DNA of 51,064 bases from Bacteroidota bacterium (GTDB taxonomy: Bacteria; Bacteroidota; Bacteroidia; Cytophagales; Cyclobacteriaceae). A program made the translations under genes and the position numbers. Under the pieces are notes generated by a model. It was given only the letters and a program-made list of their open reading frames with translations. It ran no database searches and had not been told where the DNA came from. The stretch spans positions 1 to 51,064 of the forward strand of contig JACZXH010000018.1 of NCBI GenBank assembly GCA_022571715.1. The letters are read 5' to 3'. This document shows positions 16,213 to 26,483 of this stretch, in pieces; within the stretch, counting starts at the first letter, position 1; each line of letters starts with the position of its first letter.

Positions 16213-17874
16213 ATGAAGTATTTCATATTTTTTATTTCGGGTACACTTATGATTAGTTGCACATCAAACTCCAAAAAAGCAGAGTTAATTATTCAAAATG
16301 CGGTTATCTGGACCGCAAATCCGGAACAGCCCTATGCTGAAGCGCTGGCTGTAAAAGCAGGTAAGATTCTGGCAGTGGGCAGCACCGATGATATACAGCA
16401 ATATGCGGGAAGTGATACGGAAATAACCGATGCCGATTCGGGGTTCATCGTTCCGGGCTTCATCGACAGCCATGTTCATTTTATTGTCGGCGGCAAAAAC
16501 CTCTCATCAGTTCAACTTCGAGATGCCTCCACTCCTGAAGAGTTTATACACCGGATTGCTGAATATGCCCGTACCCTGAAACCAGGAGAATGGATAACGG
16601 GAGGTGATTGGGACCATAAACTGTGGGGCGGAGAATTGCCGCGAAAAGAATGGATTGACTCCGTGACGAAAGAGAATCCTGTTCTGGTTAATCGCCTTGA
16701 CGGACACATGGCACTTGTGAATTCGCTTACACTATCCCTTGAAGGTATTAATAAAGAAACAAAATCCGTGGAAGGAGGTGAAATTGTTATTGATGATAAA
16801 ACCGGCGATCCAACGGGAATTTTTCTTGATAATGCCTACTTCCGACTACTTGGGAATGCCATACCCGCTGACAGTGAGGAGCAACAGGAAAGTTACATGA
16901 AAGCTGCGATGCAATATGTTGTTTCTCATGGTGTTACATCCATTCACGATATGGATGGTGTTGAAAGTCAAAAGGTATTTGAACGGCTACGCGACAAAGG
17001 TGACATGACAGTCCGGGTTTATAGTTGCAGCCCTCTGGCCAGCTGGAAGTTACTTCAGCAAAAAATCATCGTAGAAGGCACGGGGGACGAATGGGTGAAA
17101 ACAGGTGCTCTGAAAGGATTTGTGGATGGTTCGCTGGGTTCGCACACTGCTGCATTCTTTGATCCGTATTCAGATGCACCTGAGCATAATGGATTTTTTG
17201 TCAATACCAAAGAGGAACTCTACCGCTGGATATCGGGTGCTGACAGCGCCAGACTTCAGGTTGTTGTGCATGCCATTGGAGATAGCGCTAACAGTTCGTT
17301 ATTGGATATTTATGAACAAGTAACGAATGAAAACGAGCCTCGTGACCGGCGATTCCGGATTGAGCATGCGCAGCACATTGCTATCGGGGATTTTCGGAGG
17401 TTCGCAGTCCTGAATGTCATTGCCAGCGTGCAGCCGTATCATTTGATCGATGACGGGAGATGGGCTGAAAAGGTCATTGGCCCGAAAAGGATAAAAACCA
17501 CCTATCCATTTCGGTCATACCTTGATGCAGATGTCAGGATAGCATTGGGTTCTGATTGGTTTGTGGCCCCTCCCATACCGCTGATGGGCATCTATGCAGC
17601 AGTAACACGGGCAACTCTCGACAGTAAGAATCCGGATGGTTGGGTTCCCGAACAAAAAATAATGGTAGAAGAGGCATTACGGGGTTACACCATTGACGCA
17701 GCGTACGCTTCTTTTGATGAAGACATTAAAGGTTCACTCGAACCGGGAAAACTGGCTGATTTCGTAATAATTGATCTGAATCTCATTGAGATTGAACCTG
17801 AACGAATCAGGGATGCGCAGGTAGTAATGACGTTTGTAGGTGGCAGGAAAGTGTTTGGCAGATCTGTGCACTAG
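16213..17874 (+). CDS. Amidohydrolase family lipoprotein (YtcJ-like, Amidohydro_3)
   Basis: 553 aa from the ATG at 16213. An upstream in-frame TTG at 16186 only adds polar residues before the signal, so I prefer the ATG. The lipobox is LMISC. The metal-dependent hydrolase core is clear: FIDSHVHFIVGGKNL supplies the first HxH metal pair, GGDWDHKLWGG follows, LKGFVDGSLGSHTAAFF is the YtcJ subgroup motif, and VVHAIGDSANSSLLD, RIEHAQHI and ALGSDWFVAPPIPLMGIYAA supply the later metal and substrate residues. SLEPGKLADFVIIDLN is the composite-domain end. The substrate is unknown; relatives cleave amides or formamides. It has its own leader and no adjacent same-strand partner. Confidence 0.92.
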   Translation: MKYFIFFISGTLMISCTSNSKKAELIIQNAVIWTANPEQPYAEALAVKAGKILAVGSTDDIQQYAGSDTEITDADSGFIVPGFIDSHVHFIVGGKNLSSVQLRDASTPEEFIHRIAEYARTLKPGEWITGGDWDHKLWGGELPRKEWIDSVTKENPVLVNRLDGHMALVNSLTLSLEGINKETKSVEGGEIVIDDKTGDPTGIFLDNAYFRLLGNAIPADSEEQQESYMKAAMQYVVSHGVTSIHDMDGVESQKVFERLRDKGDMTVRVYSCSPLASWKLLQQKIIVEGTGDEWVKTGALKGFVDGSLGSHTAAFFDPYSDAPEHNGFFVNTKEELYRWISGADSARLQVVVHAIGDSANSSLLDIYEQVTNENEPRDRRFRIEHAQHIAIGDFRRFAVLNVIASVQPYHLIDDGRWAEKVIGPKRIKTTYPFRSYLDADVRIALGSDWFVAPPIPLMGIYAAVTRATLDSKNPDGWVPEQKIMVEEALRGYTIDAAYASFDEDIKGSLEPGKLADFVIIDLNLIEIEPERIRDAQVVMTFVGGRKVFGRSVH

Positions 17875-18051
17875 TGATCAGGACGGCTATCTTTCGACAG
17901 ATTCATAAGTCGGCCATCCATTATTTGATGATTCTTACGAAATTAAATAATAATATTGCTGCAAAATTTGAGTTCCCTTTTTGGAAAGCCATTTCGAATA
18001 TTCGTTTTACAGATTTACATCTGATAAGGTAAATAATAACCACTGGGCAGT

Positions 18052-21000
18052 TTAAAACCTGGTTCCCACCACCACTTTTTCCTTGAACCGCATTACATTT
18101 CCCTGAAGGTTAAAAATTTCAAATAGAATAATATAGTACCCTATAGGGGCTTTCAATCCGTTCTGAGATGTTCCCTCCCAGGTTACAAAGCCTTTTTGAG
18201 CCAGATAGGCATTTTTCATTATTTGCTTTATTTCTCTCCCTTCAAGATTATATATGGAGATACTTCCGATATACCCGGGTTTATCAAAGGCATAGGAAAT
18301 GGTTACAAACGAATCTCCCCCTGGAGCCAATGGGTCAAATACCAGTGGTGAAACGGTAATTTCATTTTGAATAAACGATATTTCCAGGTGCTGTGAGTTG
18401 AGGCGGCCGGGAGTAGCATAACCTGATTCGGATGAAGCGGACTTCCAGTTGTCAGGATTGGCTGAATCCTCCGAAAATTCCACCCTTTCGAGCGAAACAC
18501 CCTGTGTATCCGCAAAAAGATCATGGTGCATACCTTCATGGTATTCCAGTTTATCAAGCAATGTACCGGCCGGGTTAAGGAGTTCCACTACACCCCTATC
18601 ATCCGGAAAGGCAGGCAGTTTTACAAAATGGATTTTATCAAAAGGAGTTGCAGGATATTCATTTAAGATATTTTCGATATTTTCAGAAAATGCAATGTGA
18701 CTGTACGGTTGCATAAGAAGCGGATCACGTATTTGTGTTGTGTCTTTTTGATTGGAAAATTTCAGTCCTTTCAGTTCGAGGTATTTTGAAGTAGTGTTGT
18801 ATAGTTCGATAAAATCGAATCCATGCGGGCGTGGGTTGAAAAGAATTTCATTGATAACCAGATCAGAATCAGAAACGGAATCGGGCAGAACAATTGCAAA
18901 TTTTTCAGAGCCGGATTTTATGATATTACCACTGCAATCAGTCAGGCCTGATATTTCAAAGGTATATTCTAAACTGGTGGTCAGCGATTGAGCGGGGAAC
19001 ACATATAAATTTTTGTGGCGTTCATCCCATTGGATACCCTTTATTTCTGTTGCCGGTTTAATTTTCCAACTGGCCGGTTTTGCTGATGTCGTATCCATGA
19101 TCTCGCTGAACTGAATATAAACTGTTTCCCTATTCAGCGCCCACGAAGCAATTACTTTCGGCCCGGTCAAATCCGGATTTACGTTGTTTACTGAATTTAC
19201 CCTGCCTGGACTACCGCCCGAGGGGTCATTCGATGCAGTCCAGTTTTCATTTTCACCACATGGGTTCGAAAGGTCTATCATTTCGAGTGACCACCCTCCC
19301 TGCTTTTTTTCGATGTCGTCATACCAGGTATCATCGAAATCTACGCGATGAATAATCTCGCCATTCATGTTTTTTAAAATGACAGCATCCATTGAATTAT
19401 TGATTACTGGCCAGCTTTTTAATCCTGTTATCGTATTAATTTCAATATTTCTTAAACTTTCGATGGAAGCCTCTGATGTTAAAATCAACCAGGCGTAGGG
19501 GGCGATATGACCATCTTCAATTATTGAAAATTTGTTTGCATCTCCAAGATAATAACCCCGAATAGGCAGTGAGTATGGATTGGGGTTGTACAACTCAACA
19601 TATTCAACCGTGATGCGTGTATCGTCTGAAGATGGGGCTGCCATTATTTCAGAGATGAACAACTGGTGAAATCCAGCCATTGGCGGAGGATTATATTTGA
19701 AAGACCAGGTAAGCACAGGCTGTATATTACCTGAAGTATCAGCAAGATTGTAAATAACTAGTTCAGCATCAAATGATTCCCAGAGCAGGGTATCAAACGT
19801 AAGTGAAAGATGATTTCTGTTCACAGTATCCCACGAATAGTCAGAAGGATTTCCAAGTACATTTATTTCAAAATCTGTTATGGAGATGTTCTGTAAATCA
19901 ACAGGTTCATCAAATATAATATCCAGTTGGTTGTGGTACGGAAAACTGATGCTGTCAATACCGGGAGGAGTAAGGTCTAGTTCCAGGTTATAAGATTCGT
20001 GATGCAGTGGGTTTCCCCAGCAATCGGATAATCCGGTAATCATCAGCTGGTATCCGGTTGATGATGCAAACGGGGAATTAAATCTAAGAATGATATTGTC
20101 CGAGTAGCTTTCATGAGCGATCACTGAATCAGGGTTATTACCATTCAATGCGTAAGTGGCATGAAAAAACTGTGAAACTTCCAGGGATTTATTGAATTGA
20201 AGTGCAAGTTCCGTTGAAGACAAGGCGCGGGTATTTGTCATTTGTACCAACGTAGTGTCTGGGACATCATTGAATATGGAGTTGATGTTTCCGGGTGTAC
20301 CTCCTGAAGGATCCGTGGATGAAGACCAGTTTCCGGCCTGCGAACAGGGGTGATATGGGTTTATTAGTTCAAGTGACCAGCCTCCTTCCTGCTTTTGATC
20401 ATCGTTATACCACGAATCGTCATATTCCACTTGGTCCACTACCTGACCATACATATTTTCAAGAATTACGGCATCTTTAACATTATTGAGTACCGGCCAG
20501 TATTTCAGTCCTGTTAAATTTTCGATGTTGTGATCCGACAAACTTTCTACGGAGGAGTGCGACGCCAAAACCAGAAAAGAATGTGGCTGTATAATACCGT
20601 CTTCGATAAGCGTGTGATTATGGGAATCTCCGAATTGATATCCTCGCAAAGGCATTGCAATCTCACCCGGATTAAATAGTTCAACATATTCCACGCCCAG
20701 GCTTGTGTTTTCCGATTCCGGGTTTGCCATGATCTCTGTTATAATCAACTGCTTACCTGACGCAACCGGTAGAGTGATATATGTAAAATGTTCCGAAAAC
20801 TCGGGCATAACATTCCCTGCCGTATCTGCAAGATTTCGGATCGTCAAGATAGCTTCAAACGATTCCAGGAACAGCGTATCAAATACCAGCGATACCCGGG
20901 TTGGCGGCGTATAATCTGTAATGATACTTACAGGAATACCGGCACCGGATAAATCAAAATCATTTTCTGTTAATGATTCCGCATTGATAGATTCATTAAA

Positions 21001-22794
21001 AATTATGTCCAATTGATTATGATAAAGAAAGAAAATGCTGTCGATATCAGGCGGATCCACATCAAAAATGAATGTACGTGTGTTTTCTTCAAGAAGGTTT
21101 CCCCAGCAATCGAGTAACCCTTCTATTTTCAATTCATAGGTAGTAAAAGACTGCACGGGGGTTTTTAATCGCAGGATTACGAAAGCCGATTGTTCTTTGT
21201 TCGCAATGAGGCTATCAGAAGCTATTTCATTAATCAGAAATACCGCTTCCAGGTAATGGGAGGCTTCTAAATTTTTATTAAATACAATTTTCAACTCAGA
21301 CGGTGAAATCATCAAAATGCCTGTCATACGCAACCGTGTTGTGTCCGGTTCAGGATCATATACCGAATTTACCTCCCCAGGCGTACCTCCTGAAAAGGCA
21401 ACCGATGACTGCCAGTTATCCGACCCGGAACAGGGATGAAATGGGTTTATTCGTTCCAGGGTCCAGCCTCCTTCGTTTTTACCTGTGTCATGCCATTCAA
21501 CCGAATACCCTGTCTGATCAATCATCCTGTATTCCGGGGAGTATAAAGTCAGTGAGTCCGCACTATTATTCAATGTTGGCCAGGGTCTAATACCCATTAC
21601 TGTTCCGTATTTTTCAAAGGATTCGACATTTTCTTTTGATGTCAGCAACAAAAATGAGTCGGGTAACAATATGTAATTTTCCATTGATGCAGTCGTACGC
21701 ATATCTTTCAAAATCCAGTTATGGAGGTTAACAGGAGCCGATCCGGTATTCCACAATTCAACAAATTCAAATTCGGGAAGATCTTCAGGAGGATTCGGAT
21801 CAGGCAAAATTTCATTGATAACAACATCATGATAGCTGATATTCGAAGGTTGAAAATAAAGAAACTGAGAAAGGGTATCCGACATTTTGTTTCCGGAAAT
21901 ATCAGAAATACCACTTATCCGGAGGGTGTGGATATATCCATTCAGGAAGTTATTTACAAAAGTAAGCGTAACCTTTTCCGGTTCTTGCGTGCTCTGAGAA
22001 ATTAATTCTACTGAGTTATCAGATGGGGAAATAATTTCATAGACTGCAGCGAGAGTCGATACAAGTCCCAGCTCTTCATTGAAATGCAGTCTGATATTAG
22101 ATTGATCTAGTACGGTAATTGAATCCAGTACAGGCGCATCGTAGTCCACATATGGATCACCGCTTATATACAAATAATCAAAGTAGAATTTGTCTGAACG
22201 GGTGGAAGTAAAATGACAATCAAAACCTGCAAATTCTGAGTACAATTGTGCATTATCAATGTCTGTTCCCTCCAGTATAAAATCATTCAGCGAATCAATC
22301 CTGGAATAAAGACTCCAGTAGCCGGTTGAATCGCGGGTGGTTTTTACTTCAAGCGATACGCTGGAAGTATTGAGCAAATCATCGGTTCCATCGATGAGTA
22401 GTATATCGCTGGTTCCGTCGGTATAAAAAAGACTTACATCGTCTGCGGGACCACCAACACGCACATAATATCCAATCATTTTTGCCGAAAGTGTATCCTT
22501 ATAACTTGCAAGAAATATACGAGCATAGTTATTTGACGAAGGATTAAAATCAAAACTTACCTGAAACTGCCATGAGGCATTATTAATTGAAGCACTTTGA
22601 ATATATATAAGAGCTGAGCCGGTTTGGGAGGGAGCTGCAAGCCGGAGGTTATCATTTTCTATTACAAAGAACGCCGTATCCCCCGCCCAGTAAGTTGAAC
22701 TGAAAGACACACTGTCATTAAAATCCAGGATGACCTGGGCGCTGGCTGTAAATGAAAAGATCATCAAAACCATATGACTAATAACTTTCTTCAC
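18052..22794 (-). CDS. Large secreted lamin-tail-domain protein with Ig-like modules and C-terminal FlgD-like sorting-type domain
   Basis: 1580 aa. Signal peptide (about 1-20). An N-terminal jelly-roll lectin-like domain (about 22-215) is followed by alternating Big_5/Ig-like and lamin-tail domains. Four lamin-tail copies start near residues 325 (VVINEILPDPNPP), 683 (LIITEIMANPES), 1045 (LFISEIMAAPSS) and 1311 (LVINEILFNPRPH). Each has the VELWNTG or VELYNP strand, and copies one to three also have the ending GGWxLExIxxxxPC. The second and third Ig-plus-tail modules are close relatives, suggesting internal duplication. The last ~100 residues resemble FlgD-type Ig domains that serve as type IX secretion signals, ending KEKVVVGTRF. 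It is probably exported to the surface; the adhesive or nuclease-associated role of such proteins is unproven. Confidence 0.9.
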   Translation of the reverse strand: MKKVISHMVLMIFSFTASAQVILDFNDSVSFSSTYWAGDTAFFVIENDNLRLAAPSQTGSALIYIQSASINNASWQFQVSFDFNPSSNNYARIFLASYKDTLSAKMIGYYVRVGGPADDVSLFYTDGTSDILLIDGTDDLLNTSSVSLEVKTTRDSTGYWSLYSRIDSLNDFILEGTDIDNAQLYSEFAGFDCHFTSTRSDKFYFDYLYISGDPYVDYDAPVLDSITVLDQSNIRLHFNEELGLVSTLAAVYEIISPSDNSVELISQSTQEPEKVTLTFVNNFLNGYIHTLRISGISDISGNKMSDTLSQFLYFQPSNISYHDVVINEILPDPNPPEDLPEFEFVELWNTGSAPVNLHNWILKDMRTTASMENYILLPDSFLLLTSKENVESFEKYGTVMGIRPWPTLNNSADSLTLYSPEYRMIDQTGYSVEWHDTGKNEGGWTLERINPFHPCSGSDNWQSSVAFSGGTPGEVNSVYDPEPDTTRLRMTGILMISPSELKIVFNKNLEASHYLEAVFLINEIASDSLIANKEQSAFVILRLKTPVQSFTTYELKIEGLLDCWGNLLEENTRTFIFDVDPPDIDSIFFLYHNQLDIIFNESINAESLTENDFDLSGAGIPVSIITDYTPPTRVSLVFDTLFLESFEAILTIRNLADTAGNVMPEFSEHFTYITLPVASGKQLIITEIMANPESENTSLGVEYVELFNPGEIAMPLRGYQFGDSHNHTLIEDGIIQPHSFLVLASHSSVESLSDHNIENLTGLKYWPVLNNVKDAVILENMYGQVVDQVEYDDSWYNDDQKQEGGWSLELINPYHPCSQAGNWSSSTDPSGGTPGNINSIFNDVPDTTLVQMTNTRALSSTELALQFNKSLEVSQFFHATYALNGNNPDSVIAHESYSDNIILRFNSPFASSTGYQLMITGLSDCWGNPLHHESYNLELDLTPPGIDSISFPYHNQLDIIFDEPVDLQNISITDFEINVLGNPSDYSWDTVNRNHLSLTFDTLLWESFDAELVIYNLADTSGNIQPVLTWSFKYNPPPMAGFHQLFISEIMAAPSSDDTRITVEYVELYNPNPYSLPIRGYYLGDANKFSIIEDGHIAPYAWLILTSEASIESLRNIEINTITGLKSWPVINNSMDAVILKNMNGEIIHRVDFDDTWYDDIEKKQGGWSLEMIDLSNPCGENENWTASNDPSGGSPGRVNSVNNVNPDLTGPKVIASWALNRETVYIQFSEIMDTTSAKPASWKIKPATEIKGIQWDERHKNLYVFPAQSLTTSLEYTFEISGLTDCSGNIIKSGSEKFAIVLPDSVSDSDLVINEILFNPRPHGFDFIELYNTTSKYLELKGLKFSNQKDTTQIRDPLLMQPYSHIAFSENIENILNEYPATPFDKIHFVKLPAFPDDRGVVELLNPAGTLLDKLEYHEGMHHDLFADTQGVSLERVEFSEDSANPDNWKSASSESGYATPGRLNSQHLEISFIQNEITVSPLVFDPLAPGGDSFVTISYAFDKPGYIGSISIYNLEGREIKQIMKNAYLAQKGFVTWEGTSQNGLKAPIGYYIILFEIFNLQGNVMRFKEKVVVGTRF

Positions 22795-22954
22795 TTCATG
22801 TTCATTTTTGTTGGAAATGTAATTTTATACAGATACTGGTTGATTTCAAAAAGGATATTCAAAGAACCATGTAACTGTTTTACGGATTTATGCAAAAATC
22901 TTCTGCCGGTTTTCTTCTTTTTGTGAATTCTACTATACCAATAAATAATCTTGC

Positions 22955-22962
22955 TATTTTTG
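22955..22962 (+). promoter_or_regulatory. Bacteroidota -7 element before asd
   Basis: TATTTTTG matches TAnnTTTG exactly and would place the transcription start about 10 nt before the asd ATG, giving a very short leader. I find no TTTG at the ideal -33 distance. Confidence 0.5.
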
Positions 22963-22978
22963 CTTAAAACCGAGATAA

Positions 22979-23974
22979 ATGAAGTTAGCAGTTGTAGGTG
23001 TAACAGGGTTGGTGGGTCAGGTAATAGTAAAGGTACTCGAGGAGAGAAATATCCGTGTAGATCAATTTATTCCTGTTGCTTCCGAAAAATCAGTGGGTAT
23101 TGAAATTACTTTCCGGAACACAGTTTATCAGGTTATCGGAATGGAAACAGCCATATCTATGGCACCGGATATCGCAATATTTTCAGCAGGTGGATCTGTC
23201 TCATTAGAATATGCACCAGCATTCGCTAATACCGGATGTGTGGTCATTGACAACTCATCGGCATGGAGGATGAATCCCGAGCATAAGCTGATCGTTCCTG
23301 AAATAAACGGCTCCATTCTTGGTCTTGATGATATGATTATTGCAAACCCTAACTGTTCAACCATACAGATGGTACTTGCGCTGGCACCACTTCATGACAC
23401 TTTCAGGCTAAAGCGTATTGTGGTATCGACCTACCAGTCAGTTACCGGTACCGGTAAAGCTGCGGTAGATCAGTTGTATGCCGAGCGCAACGGAAGCGAT
23501 ACAGTGGACAGAGTATATCCATATGCTATTGACATGAATGTACTGCCGCACATAGATGTTTTTATGGAAAACGGATATACGAATGAGGAGATGAAAATAA
23601 TCAATGAAACACATAAAATACTTCATGACGATTCCATTGCAATCACGGCAACGGCGGTCCGGTTGCCTGTAATGGGAGGCCACTCCGAATCGGTGAATGC
23701 TGAGTTCCATGAAGAATTTGACCTGGAGCGGATCGTCGAAATTCTTTCAGAAGCAGAAGGTATAACGGTCATAGATAATCCCGGACAAAACGAATATCCG
23801 ATGCCATTGCATGCAAAAGGAAAAGATGATGTATTTGTAGGGCGTATCCGACGGGATGATTCTCATCCGAATACACTGAATATGTGGATCGTAGCAGATA
23901 ATCTGAGAAAAGGTGCGGCAACAAACGCTGTACAGATTGCAGAAATACTCATTAGCAAAAGATTTGCAAGTTGA
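22979..23974 (+). CDS. asd: Aspartate-semialdehyde dehydrogenase
   Basis: 331 aa, cytosolic. It reduces aspartyl phosphate to aspartate semialdehyde with NADPH, the branch point to Lys/diaminopimelate, Thr and Met. The N-terminal Rossmann fold has VVGVTGLVGQ (about 5-14). The catalytic Cys126 lies in IANPNCSTIQ. STYQSVTGTGKAAVDQL is a conserved loop and VRLPVMGGHSESVNAEF holds the active-site His. Length and motif spacing are normal. A -7 element lies just upstream. The last codons overlap the start of a small relic of a methyltransferase gene, which suggests that asd once headed a two-gene operon. Confidence 0.97.
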   Translation: MKLAVVGVTGLVGQVIVKVLEERNIRVDQFIPVASEKSVGIEITFRNTVYQVIGMETAISMAPDIAIFSAGGSVSLEYAPAFANTGCVVIDNSSAWRMNPEHKLIVPEINGSILGLDDMIIANPNCSTIQMVLALAPLHDTFRLKRIVVSTYQSVTGTGKAAVDQLYAERNGSDTVDRVYPYAIDMNVLPHIDVFMENGYTNEEMKIINETHKILHDDSIAITATAVRLPVMGGHSESVNAEFHEEFDLERIVEILSEAEGITVIDNPGQNEYPMPLHAKGKDDVFVGRIRRDDSHPNTLNMWIVADNLRKGAATNAVQIAEILISKRFAS

Positions 23975-24074
23975 TTTGCTTGGTAAACTGTTAAAAAAGG
24001 AAGTTCAGAAATTTATCCGTGATCATCTGGATGACGACCCCCTTACCATCCGTTCACACCATCACAGATCTTAA
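23964..24074 (+). pseudogene. N-terminal remnant of a class I SAM methyltransferase (THUMP-like type)
   Basis: A 36-codon frame overlapping the last 11 nt of asd, with a possible TTG start at 23964. It reads VDLLGKLLKKEVQKFIRDHL then DDDPLTIR and a few His/Arg codons to a TAA. The EVQxFIxxHxxDDP block is, from memory, the N-terminal signature of a Bacteroidota SAM methyltransferase family with a THUMP-like domain. The SAM-binding part is absent, since the M1 peptidase gene follows about 190 bp later. A short genuine peptide cannot be excluded. Confidence 0.45.
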
Positions 24075-24267
24075 AAAAAATACAAAATAAAGGATGGCGG
24101 AAATATGTTTCTTTTAGCCGTTACATCTTTTTAATGGACCTCATCTGATTCTTTGCACATCTGAGATTTTATTTTAAACCTCCACACTTGGATCAAATAG
24201 GCAACATTTAATTACTATGCTTTACTTTAGCAGAAAAAAGTTTACCTTAAAAACAAAAAATAAAATC

Positions 24268-26424
24268 ATGAAAATTACATTAGGATTAGCCTTCCTGGCA
24301 ATTTCAGGGTTATCCATACTATCTGCTTACGGACAGGAAAAGCGTTTTTATATGCCTTCTGAGATCAAACAGGCATATGATAACGGAACCCGGTCTTTTG
24401 ATGGCAAGCCGGGTCCCGATTATTGGCAGAATATGGTAGATTATCAAATACAGGTAAAAATTGACCCTGAAAGTAAAATGATATCAGGTGAAGAAGAGGT
24501 TGTTTACCATAATTCCAGCCCAAATGAACTAAACACACTGATTGTACGGTTGTACATGGATGCCTACAAAAAAGGAAATTCCCGTTCATCGATCATCAAC
24601 CCAAAAGATATTGACGATGGAGTTGAACTGACTGGTGTTAAAATCAATGGGATCGAATTCGACCTTTCGAATCGGGATAAAGTACGACAAAGCGGCACAA
24701 ATATTACTTTTACGCTTGATAAGCCCCTGAAATCAGGTGAGAGCCTGACCTTTAATGTCTTCTGGAAACAAAAAATTCCCGTTCACACAAGGATACGTAC
24801 AGGAGCATATGACAGTACCTCCTTTTTTGTGGCATACTGGTATCCCCAGATCGCTGTTTATGACGATTTATTTGGCTGGGACAGACTCAATTACACGTTA
24901 CGAACTGAGTTTTATAACAACCTGGGAAACTATGATGTGGAAATAACCGTACCGGACAACTTTCTAGTTTGGGCGACAGGAAATTTCAACAATGCTTCTG
25001 AGGTACTACCTGCCCCAATTCATGAACGGTTTACAAGGGCAAAGTCATCACAGGATGTGGTTCACATCGTAACGTCGGAAGACATCAGGAATGGTTTTAG
25101 ATCTCTGACCAACACATGGCATTATACAGCTTCAGAAGTTTCTGATTTTGCCTTTGCCATGAGCGACCATTATGTGTGGGACGCTGTGGTACAACCTATC
25201 GGCAACCGGAATATATTTATCAGTTCGGCTTATTCAATGGAAATGGATACGGTTGCAAGTTATACAGGGCATACAGCTATCCAGCAGAAAGCAATGAAGC
25301 ATTTTTCGGAAGACATGCCCGGAGTTCCTTATCCATACGAGGCATTCACAACGTTTATTGCTAAGGGTGGAGGAGGAATGGAATACCCTATGATGGCTAA
25401 CAATGGCGGGCCTGGCCGTGGGGTAACCATTCATGAAATGTTTCATATGTATTTCCCCATGTATGTTAGGGTTAATGAACGCAGGTGGGCATGGATGGAT
25501 GAAGGATGGGCGCAGTACATGACTGCATTAGTGACAAACCGGTATTTTGAAGATGATCATGAACTAGCCAAAGTATTCGCACGTATAAACCCCGGGGCAA
25601 CCATGGGAACAATTGCTGATCTGCCGCTGATTACCTCTTCGCAATTTCTTACGGGTTCGAATTATGGCTATGCAAGCTACTCGCTGCCGGCTACGATATA
25701 TGCCATCATACATCAGCACCTGGGCGAAGCACTTTTTAAGACCTGCTACCAGGAATATATAAGAAGATGGGCTAAAAAATCCCCCACACCTTATGATTTC
25801 TTCTATACGTTTGAAAACGTATCAGGACAGGATTTAAGCTGGATTTGGAAACCCTGGTTCTTCGAATTTGGTGTTGCGGATGTGGCCATTCAATCGTACG
25901 AAAAGGGGAAACTTGTCGTAAATAATATAGGCAATAAACCTGTTCCCATATTTGTTGAGATCATTTATAATAACGATTCCTCGAAACGCATAAGCAAAAG
26001 CGCTGAAATTTGGAAAGATGGTAACAAAATAGTGGAGATAGCAATTCCGGATTATGAAAACATGAAAAAGATTTCCATAAACAACGGGGTAGCTGATGTG
26101 AATATTATTAATAATTTTTATCCATCCGTTCGTTCGCTGTATAAAAACGTTGATTTATCTGCAGACATTATGGGAAGGTATCAACCTGAGCAGTTTCCGG
26201 TCAAAATAAATATTATCGAAGACGACGGATTGATATATATTAAAATACCGGAATTCAGAATAGATCGGGTTATTTACCCAAAAGACAAAGAAAATTTCGT
26301 TTCGCTTGATGGTTCCGTGAATCTGAAATTTGATGTGGATGAATCAGGGAAATGTTCAGGCGTGGAAATCATATTCATTGGCGGATTTGTGGTAAATGCA
26401 GAAAAACTGGGGGTGGATCAGTAG
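24268..26424 (+). CDS. M1-family (gluzincin) metallopeptidase, secreted
   Basis: 718 aa from the ATG at 24268. A longer frame from 24217 only adds a basic, non-signal extension, so the start before MKITLGLAFLAISG, which opens a signal peptide ending AYGQ, is preferred. The N-terminal beta domain is followed by the M1 catalytic domain: a GAMEN-like GGGMEYPMM (nt ~25372) and HEMFH at nt 25432 with the third zinc ligand Glu 18 residues later in WMDEGWAQY. These are complete, so the enzyme should be active as an aminopeptidase. The last ~150 residues are beta-rich. Relatives in Bacteroidota degrade peptides in the periplasm or outside. Monocistronic, converging on the propeller gene. Confidence 0.93.
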   Translation: MKITLGLAFLAISGLSILSAYGQEKRFYMPSEIKQAYDNGTRSFDGKPGPDYWQNMVDYQIQVKIDPESKMISGEEEVVYHNSSPNELNTLIVRLYMDAYKKGNSRSSIINPKDIDDGVELTGVKINGIEFDLSNRDKVRQSGTNITFTLDKPLKSGESLTFNVFWKQKIPVHTRIRTGAYDSTSFFVAYWYPQIAVYDDLFGWDRLNYTLRTEFYNNLGNYDVEITVPDNFLVWATGNFNNASEVLPAPIHERFTRAKSSQDVVHIVTSEDIRNGFRSLTNTWHYTASEVSDFAFAMSDHYVWDAVVQPIGNRNIFISSAYSMEMDTVASYTGHTAIQQKAMKHFSEDMPGVPYPYEAFTTFIAKGGGGMEYPMMANNGGPGRGVTIHEMFHMYFPMYVRVNERRWAWMDEGWAQYMTALVTNRYFEDDHELAKVFARINPGATMGTIADLPLITSSQFLTGSNYGYASYSLPATIYAIIHQHLGEALFKTCYQEYIRRWAKKSPTPYDFFYTFENVSGQDLSWIWKPWFFEFGVADVAIQSYEKGKLVVNNIGNKPVPIFVEIIYNNDSSKRISKSAEIWKDGNKIVEIAIPDYENMKKISINNGVADVNIINNFYPSVRSLYKNVDLSADIMGRYQPEQFPVKINIIEDDGLIYIKIPEFRIDRVIYPKDKENFVSLDGSVNLKFDVDESGKCSGVEIIFIGGFVVNAEKLGVDQ

Positions 26425-26483
26425 CATCAGAAGTAGCCTCTGAAATCCGGTCTAGTATCTAATAAAGCGGTCTGACCCTTGTT

